Assembly: GCA_900551075.1 (NCBI GenBank)
Contig: URVB01000005.1
Location: forward strand, 1-64,000
Length of the DNA stretch: 64,000 bases
Direction of reading: 5' to 3'
From: an uncultured Blautia sp.
Lineage (GTDB): Bacteria; Bacillota; Clostridia; Lachnospirales; Lachnospiraceae
The position numbers were made by a program, and so were the translations under genes. Positions 44,349 through 53,146 of this stretch are shown here, piece after piece (the stretch's first letter is position 1; each line of letters starts with the position of its first letter). The notes beneath the pieces were generated by a model. It was given only the letters and a program-made list of their open reading frames with translations, did not search any database and was not told where the DNA came from.

Positions 44349-45509
44349 ATGAAGCGATTTTATACAGCAGAAGCAGTGACAGAAGGACATCCGGACAAAG
44401 TGTGCGATCAGATTGCAGACGCCATTCTGGATGAGTGTCTGAGAAACGATGAAACATCGAAAGTGGCCTGCGAAGTGCTTGCCACGAAGGGAAATATTCT
44501 GGTGGCAGGAGAAATCACAAGCTGCCATGAGCCGGATGTGTTTGGAGTGATCCGAAAGGTAATGGAAGGAATCGGATATTCGATGGAAGGGATTTCTATG
44601 GATACCTTTGTCCATCAGCAGAGTCCGGATATCGCCAAGGCGGTCACAGAATCCAAGGAAACAAGGGATGGTTTGTGCAAGAATCAGAGCGACTTTTCTT
44701 TGGGAGCAGGGGATCAGGGCATGATGATCGGATATGCCTGCGAAGAGACTCCGCAGTTCATGCCGATGCCCGTTGTGCTGGCAAACCGGATTGTGCGGGA
44801 ATTATCCGCCTGCAGAAAGAGTTCCTACATTCAGGGAATTCTGCCGGATGGAAAAGCACAGGTGACCGTAGAATATGAAAACGGAAAGCCAGTGCGTCTG
44901 GACAGTGTGGTAGTGTCCTGTCAGCATACCGAAGAGAAGAATCTTCGAAAACTGGAGGCAGAGATTAAAAAGAAAGTGCTGCTCCCGGCACTGCGTCCGC
45001 TGCCGCCGGATGAAGAGACCAAGATTTATATCAATCCGTCAGGACGTTTTGTCTGCGGCGGACTGGAGGCTGACACTGGACTGACCGGAAGAAAGCTGAT
45101 GGCAGATAGTTATGGGTGTATGGCTCCTCATGGGGGTGGTGCATTTTCGGGAAAAGACTGTTCCAAGGTAGACCGATCTGCCGCATATATGGCACGTTAT
45201 ATTGCCAAAAACATGGTAGCCGCAGGAGTTGCCAGCAGATGTCAGGTGTCCTTAGCATATGCCATCGGTGTGGCACAGCCAGTGATGGTGCAGGTGGATA
45301 CCTTTGGAACAGGAAAGGTATGTGCGGATGACTGTCTGGCAATGGCCATTCCACTGGTGTTTGGTCTGACGCCAAAGCAGATCATGGATACCTTGCGGCT
45401 GACACGTCCTATCTTCCGTCAGACGGCAGCGTTCGGGCATTTTGGAAGAAAAGAATTTCCTTGGGAACGTACCGATAAAGTGGAAGCCCTTAGAAATGCG
45501 GTACTGTAA
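44349..45509 (+). CDS. metK: S-adenosylmethionine synthetase, element-borne copy
   Basis: Complete 386-residue MetK that makes SAM from methionine and ATP. Motifs: AVTEGHPDKVCDQIADAI at the N-terminus, GAGDQGMMIGYA, DTGLTGRKLMADSYG, HGGGAFSGKDCSKVDRSAAYMARY, and the C-terminal FGRKEFPWE. All catalytic Lys, Asp and His positions seen in MetK appear to be kept. It sits among conjugation genes with two SAM-using DNA methyltransferases nearby, so it likely feeds them. Its stop overlaps the next start (TAATG). Confidence 0.92.
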   Translation: MKRFYTAEAVTEGHPDKVCDQIADAILDECLRNDETSKVACEVLATKGNILVAGEITSCHEPDVFGVIRKVMEGIGYSMEGISMDTFVHQQSPDIAKAVTESKETRDGLCKNQSDFSLGAGDQGMMIGYACEETPQFMPMPVVLANRIVRELSACRKSSYIQGILPDGKAQVTVEYENGKPVRLDSVVVSCQHTEEKNLRKLEAEIKKKVLLPALRPLPPDEETKIYINPSGRFVCGGLEADTGLTGRKLMADSYGCMAPHGGGAFSGKDCSKVDRSAAYMARYIAKNMVAAGVASRCQVSLAYAIGVAQPVMVQVDTFGTGKVCADDCLAMAIPLVFGLTPKQIMDTLRLTRPIFRQTAAFGHFGRKEFPWERTDKVEALRNAVL

Positions 45510-46489
45510 TGCCTTGGGTATCTGAAGAGGAATATCAGGCGGCAAAGCAGATCCGCGCCTATGATTATCTGCAGAGGCATCAGCCCGGCAGACTGGTCAA
45601 GACACGCACCAGAAATGAATGGCAGCTACGGGAGCATGAGAGCTTTAAGATCAATGAGATCACCAGTAAATGGCATTGGAAATCCAGAGACATCGGCGGA
45701 CTGTCTGCCCTCCGGTTTTTGATGCAGGTGGATGGCATGGCGTATCCGGAGGCGGTGAAACTGCTCTGTGATGACCATGCCATTTCTGTTCCCAAAGAAG
45801 TGCCAGTTCCGGAAAAGAAACCGTTTGTGCTGCCAACACCAAATGATAATCTGAACCGTGTCCGACATTATTTGAATCAAAGAGGCATCTGTGATGATGT
45901 GATTGATTACTGTGTGTATCTTGGGATTTTATATGAGAGCGCTCCGTATCATAACGCTGTTTTTGTTGGCATGGATGAGCAGGAGCAGCCAAGGTATGCG
46001 TTCCTTCGTGGCATTTATGACCGCCGGGGGAAAAGTTTTAAAATGGAGCAGGAAGGCAGTGAAAAGAAGTATGGCTTTTGTGTTCCGTCTCTGGGGATGA
46101 GCAGGCGTGTGGCAGTTTATGAAGCCAGCATTGATGTGCTGGCACATATGACGCTGGAGCAGGGAGAAAAAGGAAAGTACCGTCTGTCTCTGGGCGGGAT
46201 CAGTGCGCCCAAAGAGGGCAGTGAATGGAAGGGCGACAGGAAACTGAAAACACCGGATGCACTGGAGCATTTCCTAAAGATCCATCCGGAGGTGGATGAG
46301 ATTGAAATCTGCACCGATAATGATTTTGCCGGAAGGTGGGCGTGTGAGCAGTTAAAGAAGCACTATGAAAAGGAGTATCGGATCATCTGCAGTCTGCCGG
46401 CTCTTGAGGGAGCAGACTATGGAGATTTAGCAAAAAGCGCATGGGAAGAAAATAGAAACCGGAAACAAAGAACAGAAGAAGGGAGGTGA
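45509..46489 (+). CDS. DUF3991/Toprim-domain protein (primase-like)
   Basis: Protein of 326 residues. N-terminal DUF3991-type zinc-finger-like part (EYQAAKQIRAYDYLQRHQ, WKSRDIGGLSALRFLM). A C-terminal Toprim_2 core has VAVYEASIDVLAHMTL, the acidic start, and EIEICTDNDFAGRWACEQL, the DxD motif. Toprim proteins of this type in elements are related to primases and may prime complementary-strand synthesis after transfer. ATG 45509 overlaps the metK stop. Confidence 0.8.
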   Translation: MPWVSEEEYQAAKQIRAYDYLQRHQPGRLVKTRTRNEWQLREHESFKINEITSKWHWKSRDIGGLSALRFLMQVDGMAYPEAVKLLCDDHAISVPKEVPVPEKKPFVLPTPNDNLNRVRHYLNQRGICDDVIDYCVYLGILYESAPYHNAVFVGMDEQEQPRYAFLRGIYDRRGKSFKMEQEGSEKKYGFCVPSLGMSRRVAVYEASIDVLAHMTLEQGEKGKYRLSLGGISAPKEGSEWKGDRKLKTPDALEHFLKIHPEVDEIEICTDNDFAGRWACEQLKKHYEKEYRIICSLPALEGADYGDLAKSAWEENRNRKQRTEEGR

Positions 46490-46494
46490 ATGAA

Positions 46495-47262
46495 GTGGAA
46501 GATATGCCAAAAGTGGAACTCTTAACCCCTTTGACCGCAAACTTTATGTTGGATGAAACGGAAGAGGAATGGGAAGACGGTCTTTTCGGTTATGAAGGAA
46601 TCGAATTGTATGGTGAGGGTCTGGCACAGTATGAAGAATCGATTCAGGAATGGGTGGAAAAAGAAAATCAAATGGGGAATGAAGATAGAAGTATCTGCAA
46701 TCTGATGGACTACTTTCATGGAACAGAAGCCATCAAGGAAAAAGTGGAAAGCGCCATTGTCTCTGTAAAAAATGTGGATGGCACTTTATATGGATGTACC
46801 ACACTTACACTGAAAGAATTTTTAGACACAGAAGAATTGTCGGAGCTGTGTGAATATATCACCGGACAATACAGTGACGGTTGGGGCGAAGGCTTTGAAC
46901 AGCGGGATATTCCGGTGGACGGCGGTACGTTAAATGTCCATTTCTGGAATAGCGAACAGTTTCAGTTCCGTACCAGAGAGAACGCATCCGAACCGGAAAA
47001 GCAGCCGAATACAGAACGTCCCAAAATGAAACTGGCTGGTCAGGATGGAAATGTTTTTTCGATTTTAGGACGGGCAAGCGGTCTGTTGCGAAGGAATGGA
47101 CAGCCAGAGCAGGCAGAAGAGATGCGGAAACGTGTACTTGATTCCAAAAGCTATGATCAGGCACTGCATATCATCAGTGAATATGTGGAAACCGAACTGA
47201 GTCAGGAGAAAGGAAAGAGTGGGAAACCAGCAAAGAAAAAAGGAAGGGAGCAGAGCCGATGA
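46495..47262 (+). CDS. ICE accessory protein of unknown function
   Basis: Protein of 255 residues. An acidic N-terminus (residues 10-60) precedes a mixed domain with the motif GQYSDGWGEGFEQRDI (about 127-142) that recurs in conjugative-element proteins of gut Firmicutes. A helical C-terminal part ends in a Lys-rich tail. GTG 46495 is chosen with GGGAGG 8 bases before it. Start of the next gene overlaps the stop (ATGA). No enzymatic motif recognised; it could be an antirestriction or large-polyvalent-protein-type accessory. Confidence 0.55.
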   Translation: MEDMPKVELLTPLTANFMLDETEEEWEDGLFGYEGIELYGEGLAQYEESIQEWVEKENQMGNEDRSICNLMDYFHGTEAIKEKVESAIVSVKNVDGTLYGCTTLTLKEFLDTEELSELCEYITGQYSDGWGEGFEQRDIPVDGGTLNVHFWNSEQFQFRTRENASEPEKQPNTERPKMKLAGQDGNVFSILGRASGLLRRNGQPEQAEEMRKRVLDSKSYDQALHIISEYVETELSQEKGKSGKPAKKKGREQSR

Positions 47263-47855
47263 AATATGAGATTACAGAAACCGCACATCCAAAGTATCCG
47301 TGGCTGCACCGGATTCGTGCTTTAAGGGATGTGAATGAGAAGATCCTGAAAGGAAATATGGGTGGATATGTGCAGAGTGAAAAAAATCTGTCGCAGGAAG
47401 GAACGTGCTGGATCTATGATCAGGCAGTCTGCTGTGAAGAAGCGGTGGTAGAGCAGGAGGCAGGTCTTTATGACGGAACAATGGCACGTGGTTCTGCTTT
47501 GGTTACCGGAGATGCAGTGATGTATGACCGGGCGGTGGCAGATGGGAACTGCTGTATTCGAAGCGGAGAAATCAAGGAGGATGTGCGGGTAAGCGGATAT
47601 GCCATGATTACAAAACACCCGGAAACCGGATTTTCTCCGTTGATCTGTGAAAGAAGCAAAGTGTATGGAAATGTGTGCGGTAATTTTATGATCCGGGGAA
47701 TAGTGCTGCCGGGACAGGAATTTGTCAATCCCACAAAGGACTATTTCTTTTTTGACAATGGCAGATGGGATGTGCTGGCAGAAGAAAGGAAATTAAAACC
47801 ACCGGAGTCTTATGAGAAAAAGCAACAGAAAAGAAAAAATCAGCCGGAGCGCTGA
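47259..47855 (+). CDS. Left-handed beta-helix-like protein of unknown function
   Basis: Protein of 198 residues. After a short N-terminal domain (YPWLHRIRALRDVN, then GGYVQSEKNL) come turns of a repeat-like pattern (GTCWIYDQAVCCEEAVVEQEA, GLYDGTMARGSALVTGDAVMYDRAVADGN) that suggest a beta helix with about six-residue rungs. Similar proteins occur in phages and ICEs without known function. Its last 20 codons are Lys/Gln-rich. Overlaps the previous gene by 4 bases. Confidence 0.6.
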   Translation: MKYEITETAHPKYPWLHRIRALRDVNEKILKGNMGGYVQSEKNLSQEGTCWIYDQAVCCEEAVVEQEAGLYDGTMARGSALVTGDAVMYDRAVADGNCCIRSGEIKEDVRVSGYAMITKHPETGFSPLICERSKVYGNVCGNFMIRGIVLPGQEFVNPTKDYFFFDNGRWDVLAEERKLKPPESYEKKQQKRKNQPER

Positions 47856-47874
47856 GAAAGAAAGGATGATGCCT

Positions 47875-48687
47875 ATGGAACATACCCTGAAATTAGGGGA
47901 ACTTTTAAAAGAAGGGAACTGCCCGGAGGAATATGCACTTGGAGAGAAGTGGACGATCCTTCATGGAGATACCTTAAAGCTGGTGAAAGCATTCCAGCCG
48001 GGAATCTTTGATGCAGTGATCACAGATCCGCCTTATGCGTCCGGCGGTACCAAGCAGAATGAACGCAACCGGACAACCAATCAGAAATACAGCAGCATGA
48101 AATCAGAGAATGCACTGCCGGATTTTGACGGGGATAACAAAGACCAGCGTTCATGGACCCACTGGATGGCAGAATGGCTGTATGATGTGAGAAAGGCATG
48201 CAAGAGAGGGGCACCGATCTGTCTCTTCATTGACTGGCGGCAGTACCCATCCATTACCGATGCCCTGCAGTGGGCAGGCTGGATCTGGAGAGGAACAGCG
48301 GTGTGGGATAAGGGAAACTCCCGTCCGCAGAAGGGGCGCTTCCGCCAGCAGGCTGAATATATTGTGTGGGGAAGTAACGGACCGATGCCGATAAACCGTC
48401 CGGTGTCCTGCCTGCCGGGCGTGTTCCGGTATGGAAATCCCCAGAACCGTATCCATGTGACAGAGAAACCGTTGCAGCTCATGAAAGATGTGATTCAGAT
48501 TTGTGAGCCGGGTGGAAGAATTTTAGATCCTTTTGCAGGAGCAGGAACTACCATCCTTGCAGCCGTTGAGGAAGGATATGAAGCGGTGGGAATTGAAGTG
48601 ACCGACGCTTATTATAAGTTGGGCAGTGACCGGGTAAAGTTTGCACTGGAAGCAAAAGAAAAAGAGAAAGATGAGCAGGAAGAATAG
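47875..48687 (+). CDS. Site-specific DNA methyltransferase (N4/N6 amino type)
   Basis: Protein of 270 residues. GDTLKLVKAFQPGIFDAVITDPPYASGG holds the catalytic DPPY at about residue 51, and RILDPFAGAGTTILAAVEEG the SAM-binding FxGxG near residue 225. DPPY first and FxGxG last is the beta-class order of adenine-N6 or cytosine-N4 enzymes. ATG 47875 is supported by AAAGG 9 bases upstream, after the previous stop. Probably protects the element with the C5 methyltransferase. No restriction enzyme is adjacent. Confidence 0.87.
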   Translation: MEHTLKLGELLKEGNCPEEYALGEKWTILHGDTLKLVKAFQPGIFDAVITDPPYASGGTKQNERNRTTNQKYSSMKSENALPDFDGDNKDQRSWTHWMAEWLYDVRKACKRGAPICLFIDWRQYPSITDALQWAGWIWRGTAVWDKGNSRPQKGRFRQQAEYIVWGSNGPMPINRPVSCLPGVFRYGNPQNRIHVTEKPLQLMKDVIQICEPGGRILDPFAGAGTTILAAVEEGYEAVGIEVTDAYYKLGSDRVKFALEAKEKEKDEQEE

Positions 48688-48691
48688 CAGG

Positions 48692-48750
48692 GCATCCACA
48701 TGGATGTCCTAAATTATTTTTATAGAAAAAGTGAGCATCCAAGTGGATGC
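48692..48750 (+). repeat. Two related small hairpins (GCATCC...GGATG)
   Basis: GCATCC-ACAT-GGATGT (48692-48707) and GCATCC-AAGT-GGATGC (48735-48750) lie 43 bases apart between the methyltransferase gene and the next gene. The second ends just before the AAAGGAG of the next gene. They may be transcript-processing or regulatory hairpins. Confidence 0.5.
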
Positions 48751-48769
48751 CTGAAAGGAGAGGATGCGT

Positions 48770-49096
48770 ATGGAGCAGGCATTGGCCTATGTGTGCTGCC
48801 CGGCAGAAGAGGGCAGGGCGAAGGTGCAGAAATACTGCCGGAAGATTTATGAGTTGGGATATGTTCCCATCTGTCCCCAGTTTAGTTTTGCACCGTTTTT
48901 GGATGAAAGTGAAGCAGAGGACCAGCAGGCATTTAACCGGATGTCCCACTTGATTTTAAAGAGATGCCGGATGGTGGTGGTCTGTGGAAGAGAGGTAACC
49001 GGAACCATGAATACGGATATCAGTACCGCAGACAGACTGCATATTATCTGCACTACACTGGACGGACTGATTAAGATCAAAGAAAGCGAAGGATAA
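48770..49096 (+). CDS. Nucleoside-deoxyribosyltransferase-like (DUF4406/DUF7768-type) protein
   Basis: Protein of 108 residues: ALAYVCCPAEEGRAKVQKYCRKIYELGYVPICPQF, then MVVVCGREVTGTM, a Rossmann-like pattern of the N-deoxyribosyltransferase/TIR-like superfamily. ATG 48770 has AAAGGAG nine bases before it; ATG 48764 is too close. Such small proteins are common in phages and ICEs. Substrate unknown. Confidence 0.65.
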   Translation: MEQALAYVCCPAEEGRAKVQKYCRKIYELGYVPICPQFSFAPFLDESEAEDQQAFNRMSHLILKRCRMVVVCGREVTGTMNTDISTADRLHIICTTLDGLIKIKESEG

Positions 49097-49155
49097 GTAC
49101 ATCGATTCTGACGGATGATCCGAAACAGAACGGTGCGACTGGTTTTGCAAGCATA

Positions 49156-49192
49156 GCGTTTGGATATCCAAACGCACTTTGGGGAGAACCCC
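49156..49192 (+). repeat. Perfect 20-bp palindrome followed by a GGGG/CCCC hairpin
   Basis: GCGTTTGGATATCCAAACGC (49156-49175) is a perfect palindrome, followed by GGGG-AGAA-CCCC (49181-49192). They stand in the short gap before the DUF3789-like gene. It could be an operator or an RNA hairpin. Confidence 0.55.
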
Positions 49193-49223
49193 AATCCCCC
49201 GAAAATTGAAAGGAGACAAGAAC

Positions 49224-49586
49224 ATGTTATTACTGGGAATGATGATAGGAGTAACTGGCGGTGTCGGAATCGGAGCGCTGCTGATGTGCTGTCTGATTGC
49301 CGCAAAGAGAGCAGATCTGTGGATGGAGGATCACATGCAGGAAGCGTTTTTAAAGGAACGAAATGGATGTCAGAGCATCCGCTTTTTGAATGCAGAGGGA
49401 ACGGAGATGTTCCGGATTTTCGATGGAGAGACGATCCGCCTCACTTCCGGTGACGGAACAAACCATGTATCCGTCTGTACCTATGTGGATCAGGAACATA
49501 TCGAGGTGGACGGCGTACAGTGGGAGATTCTGGCGTTTGCCAGACGGATGCAGGAAATCGGAATCTCTTATACACCATTCCCATAG
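49224..49586 (+). CDS. Small membrane-anchored protein, DUF3789-like N-terminus
   Basis: Protein of 120 residues. The first 27 residues (LLLGMMIGVTGGVGIGALLMCCLI) form one membrane helix of DUF3789 type. A soluble part follows with FRIFDGETIRLT and VSVCTYVDQEHIEVDG, beta-rich. AAAGGAGA precedes ATG 49224; the longer open frame upstream uses the palindrome region. Function unknown, typical of ICE backbones of this kind. Confidence 0.62.
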   Translation: MLLLGMMIGVTGGVGIGALLMCCLIAAKRADLWMEDHMQEAFLKERNGCQSIRFLNAEGTEMFRIFDGETIRLTSGDGTNHVSVCTYVDQEHIEVDGVQWEILAFARRMQEIGISYTPFP

Positions 49587-49605
49587 AACAGAAAGAAGGT
49601 GGAAG

Positions 49606-49692
49606 ATGAAGAAAGGAATCATCACAGGAATTGTCCTTGCAGGCATACTGGCTGCCGCTCTTGTGGTCATAAGGGAACGAAACACTTGGTAA
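49606..49692 (+). CDS. Tiny membrane peptide (28 aa)
   Basis: ATG 49606 with GAAGGTGG upstream opens a 28-codon frame: KKGIITGIVLAGILAAALVV followed by RERNTW. It has a lysine pair, one hydrophobic helix and a basic end, the build of a single-pass membrane peptide. It lies between two real genes with ordinary spacing. Function unknown. Confidence 0.45.
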   Translation: MKKGIITGIVLAGILAAALVVIRERNTW

Positions 49693-49713
49693 AAAGGAGA
49701 GGAAGGTGACCGA

Positions 49714-50022
49714 ATGAGAAAACGAAACCATGTAATTCCTGTCCGTCTGAATGCGAAGGAGCTTCGCCATTTGGACGAGCAGGTGAAACGAAGCGGACTG
49801 AACCGGGAGGAATTCTTACGTTCCCTGATCCTTGGGGCGCAGCTACAGACAAAACCATGCGAGCATCATGCAGAGCTGCTTAGGAAGATTTCCGGGCTCT
49901 GCAACAATGCCAATCAGCTTGCCCACGTAGCCAATGGAACAGGAAGGGCAGGGGAGCAGAGCGTACAGGAAATGCTCCGCATTGCAAAGGAAACATGGCG
50001 GCTGGTAAAAGAAGAGTGGTAA
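49714..50022 (+). CDS. mobC: MobC-like relaxosome accessory protein
   Basis: Protein of 102 residues. An N-terminal ribbon-helix-helix (NHVIPVRLNAKELRHLDEQVKRSGLNREEFLRSLIL in sequence) is followed by a MobC-type helical part (RKISGLCNNANQLAHVANGTG). It binds next to oriT and helps the relaxase nick. The relaxase starts 6 bases after the stop. The oriT itself is expected close by, but I could not identify it with confidence. Confidence 0.82.
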   Translation: MRKRNHVIPVRLNAKELRHLDEQVKRSGLNREEFLRSLILGAQLQTKPCEHHAELLRKISGLCNNANQLAHVANGTGRAGEQSVQEMLRIAKETWRLVKEEW

Positions 50023-50028
50023 TGGGAG

Positions 50029-51303
50029 ATGGCATATACCAGTGTCATCCCCGTCCACCGACTGGACCGTTCCATTGCTTATGTGAAGGATAAAGAAAAG
50101 ACAACGAAGGGCGCAGGTTCTTTGGAAGAAGCCATTGACTATGCCCTCAATCGGGAAAAGACGGAGCAGATGGTCTTTGAAGATGCTATCGGCTGTACCT
50201 GCGAGGATGCGTATGCAGATATGGTGGCTACGAAACAGCGATTTCATAAGACTGGCGGTGTGCAGGGATATCATCTGGTGCAGAGTTTTGCGGAAGGGGA
50301 AGTCACTCCGGAACTGGCGCATCTGATCGGGCAGGAACTGGCAGACCAGCTTTTAAAGGGTGCGTTTGAAGTGGTGATCACAACACACCTGAATACCCGG
50401 CATTATCATAACCATCTGGTCTGGAATTCGGTCAGTATGCAGGACGGACATAAATACCACAGCAATGAAAAAAGCTATTATGAGGAAGTACGGAAAATCT
50501 CGGACAGCCTCTGTAAAAAGTATGGCCTTTCTGTGATCAAAAGCGGTCAGGGGAAATCCATGCATTATGCACAGTGGAGGGCAGAGCAGGAGGGAAAGCC
50601 TACCTGGAGAACGGCCATCCGCATGGATATCCGGGAATCCATACAAGTCAGTTTTTCATGGACGCAGTTTACAGGGGAAATGGAAAAGCGGGGTTATACA
50701 TGGAAAATGAACCGGAAGTACATTGCCCTCAAAGCCCCACAGATGGAACGGTATATCCGTCTTAGGTCATTGGGAAAAGGGTATGGGGAAGAGGAAATCC
50801 GGTCGCAGATCCTGCGTCCAAAGATCCAGCGGGTACAGGAAGGCTTCTATCAGAAACAGCCGAAGAAAAAACTGACAGGACTGCAGGCGCTTTATTATTC
50901 CTATTTATATCAGATGGGGGTACTGAAAAAAAGACCAAAGAGAATCCCTTACAGTGTCCGTTCCGATATCCGGAAGTTAGATGAGAGAATCCGGCAGATC
51001 GAGATTCTTCAAAAGGAACAGATCACGACCAGAGAGCAGCTTGCCCGTTACCGGGAACCTCTGAAGGAGCAGGTGACAGAGCTTTTAAAAGAACGCAGGC
51101 GATTATACCGGAAGAAGCCGGAAAGTGAGCGGATTGGAGAGATCAATGAAGCGTTAAAGGAAGCCAGAAAGAAAATCCGTCTGACGGTACAGATTGAACA
51201 GCATTCACTGGAAATCGAAGCGCGTCTTCGTCAGGCAGAAGAATTGGAACATACGGATTCCCGGAGCAGACACCGGGAGAAACAGATCCCGGAAAGATCC
51301 TAG
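50029..51303 (+). CDS. MobP-type conjugative relaxase
   Basis: Protein of 424 residues. The relaxase domain (about 1-260) has an early Tyr region (VHRLDRSIAYV), GYHLVQSFAEGEVTPE, and the metal-binding TRHYHNHLVWNSV with the His triad pattern. The C-terminal 130 residues are a highly charged coiled coil. It nicks oriT and stays bound to the transferred strand. Strongly supports a conjugative rather than only integrative element. Confidence 0.87.
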   Translation: MAYTSVIPVHRLDRSIAYVKDKEKTTKGAGSLEEAIDYALNREKTEQMVFEDAIGCTCEDAYADMVATKQRFHKTGGVQGYHLVQSFAEGEVTPELAHLIGQELADQLLKGAFEVVITTHLNTRHYHNHLVWNSVSMQDGHKYHSNEKSYYEEVRKISDSLCKKYGLSVIKSGQGKSMHYAQWRAEQEGKPTWRTAIRMDIRESIQVSFSWTQFTGEMEKRGYTWKMNRKYIALKAPQMERYIRLRSLGKGYGEEEIRSQILRPKIQRVQEGFYQKQPKKKLTGLQALYYSYLYQMGVLKKRPKRIPYSVRSDIRKLDERIRQIEILQKEQITTREQLARYREPLKEQVTELLKERRRLYRKKPESERIGEINEALKEARKKIRLTVQIEQHSLEIEARLRQAEELEHTDSRSRHREKQIPERS

Positions 51304-51316
51304 AAGGGAGGCGGAT

Positions 51317-52291
51317 ATGGGAACATTTACTTATTATGAAATTGATGAGCAGGCAGCGAAAAGAGCAAAAGAAATGAACAGCTTTTCCGATTACCGGATG
51401 GGGAGTGCCACAGAAAGCTATCGGCAGTGCGTCAATCATGCAGAGGCAGTGGCAAAGAAACAGAAGGCAAAGGTGGATGTCTGCTTTCATGAAAAGATTG
51501 ATGCACTTGTGGATGTGTATGCAAAGCGGCTGGCAGAAAATCTGAATGAGAGATTCCGCATTGATGCCCGTGTACCATCCATTCTGATTGCAGGAGGTCC
51601 GAACTTTCCGGTCAAACGGAAGGAAAAACAGAATGCTGCCAGAGATCAGAACATGGCAGAATGGAAGGAAATTGAAGGGATTCTTCATAAGATCCAAAGT
51701 ACCGGAATGGGCGGGATCAGTGCCGACCGTCCCGATGCCATACAGCAGCTCGAAGGGAAACTGAAGCGCTGTGAGGAACTTCAGAAAAAGATGCGGGATG
51801 TCAATGCCTACTACCGGAAGCATCAAACGGTAGAGAGTTGTGAACTGCTGACGGAAAAAGAAATCCATGTTTTGTCAGAAGCACTGAAAACCGCATGGAA
51901 TCCAAAGCCGTATCCCTCCTATCTGCTGTCCAATAACAGTGCAGAGATCCGGAGACTGAAATCCCGGCTGGAAGAACTGAAAGAGAATCAGGAAGTGGGA
52001 TTTTCAGGATGGAAGTTTGCCGGAGGGGAAGCAGTAGCGAATAAGGAATATAACCGTCTGCAGTTGTTTTTTGATGAAAAACCATCCCTGGAAGAACGCT
52101 CCATGTTACGGAAAAGCGGATTTAAGTGGGCGCCCAGTGCAGAGGCATGGCAGAGGCAGTTGAACCGGAATGCCATCTCTGCGGCGGGGAATCTTCCATT
52201 TATACAGCCGTTGAATGGAAAGAAGCCGATGGAATTGCAGCCAAGGGCAGATCCGGTGAAAAAAGAGCGAAAGCAGGAACCAAGTTTATGA
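51317..52291 (+). CDS. Large polyvalent-protein-type ICE accessory protein
   Basis: Protein of 324 residues from ATG 51317 (AAGGGAGG upstream). The start FTYYEIDEQAAKRAKEMNSFSDYRMGSATESYR is typical of ICE accessory proteins. Coiled helices fill the middle, and the end has LRKSGFKWAPSAEAWQRQLN, a motif in polyvalent-protein domains of phage and ICE proteins delivered or used during transfer. Function unknown; an antirestriction role is often suspected. Confidence 0.6.
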   Translation: MGTFTYYEIDEQAAKRAKEMNSFSDYRMGSATESYRQCVNHAEAVAKKQKAKVDVCFHEKIDALVDVYAKRLAENLNERFRIDARVPSILIAGGPNFPVKRKEKQNAARDQNMAEWKEIEGILHKIQSTGMGGISADRPDAIQQLEGKLKRCEELQKKMRDVNAYYRKHQTVESCELLTEKEIHVLSEALKTAWNPKPYPSYLLSNNSAEIRRLKSRLEELKENQEVGFSGWKFAGGEAVANKEYNRLQLFFDEKPSLEERSMLRKSGFKWAPSAEAWQRQLNRNAISAAGNLPFIQPLNGKKPMELQPRADPVKKERKQEPSL

Positions 52292-52344
52292 CAGTCCCCC
52301 GTAGTGCAGGAGGACTGTTTTTTTAGGAAAGGCAGGTGAGAGAG

Positions 52345-53139
52345 ATGAACTATGGCGGAGAAGCTGCGGATCAGATCGTGCGGTATTCTTTGGACGGGGT
52401 AGACCATACCCTGCGGATTTCCGGGAGCATTGCCAAGAATCTGGCCATTCTGATTGTGGCAGTGCTGAGAGACCAGAAAAAGACCAGAGGAAAGACCAAT
52501 CTCATCCGTATGTTAAAGGAGCAGAAGCCGACCAAATTTTTTTCCGTTCCCCATGACAAGCTAAAAGAGTTTGCGAAAGAAGCAAAAGCCAGAGGGCTGT
52601 TGTATGTGGTGATCCATGACACCAAGCATCCGGAACTTTCCGAGATTATGGTGTATGCCGATGATGCCGCAAAGGTGAACCGGGTGTTGGATCAACTGAA
52701 TCTGGATTATGTATCTGCAGAGGTAGGCGAAGCTGTGGTAGAGAAGACACCAGAGAAAGAAGTGCCTGACAGAAATCCGGCAGAGAAAGGGAAAGAGCAG
52801 TCAGAGGTACGGACAGAGAAGGTGGTGCTGCCGGAAGGAACCATTGAGTTTGAACTGGATGAAAATGAGCATCTGTTTGATGTGGGAGAGATGTCCTTTG
52901 ATGATGGAAATTTTACGCAGGCGCAGGGGAAAGGGAATCCATCCGAACCTTCCTTGCGCAGCAGCGGTTCTACTTCCGGTCGGGAAACTAGCTGGCAGGA
53001 GAAGAAACCCTCTGTCCGGCAGGAGCTAAAGCAGATCCAGAAGGACCAGAACCAGCGTCATAAAAAGCAGGAATCCCGGAAGAGACCGAGAAACCGAAAC
53101 CGGAATAAAACAAAGAAAATGAAAACGAAAGGCAGGTAA
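52345..53139 (+). CDS. DUF3801-family conjugation protein
   Basis: Protein of 264 residues. N-terminal 130 residues (GEAADQIVRYSLDGVDHTLRISGS, FFSVPHDKLKEFAKEAKARG, HPELSEIMVYADDAAKVNRVL) match DUF3801, a conserved family near relaxase genes in Firmicute ICEs. The rest is disordered and ends in a strongly basic Arg/Lys tail, suggesting nucleic-acid contact. ATG 52345 is chosen over GTG 52336 for spacing. Confidence 0.75.
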   Translation: MNYGGEAADQIVRYSLDGVDHTLRISGSIAKNLAILIVAVLRDQKKTRGKTNLIRMLKEQKPTKFFSVPHDKLKEFAKEAKARGLLYVVIHDTKHPELSEIMVYADDAAKVNRVLDQLNLDYVSAEVGEAVVEKTPEKEVPDRNPAEKGKEQSEVRTEKVVLPEGTIEFELDENEHLFDVGEMSFDDGNFTQAQGKGNPSEPSLRSSGSTSGRETSWQEKKPSVRQELKQIQKDQNQRHKKQESRKRPRNRNRNKTKKMKTKGR

Positions 53140-53146
53140 TGCAGAT

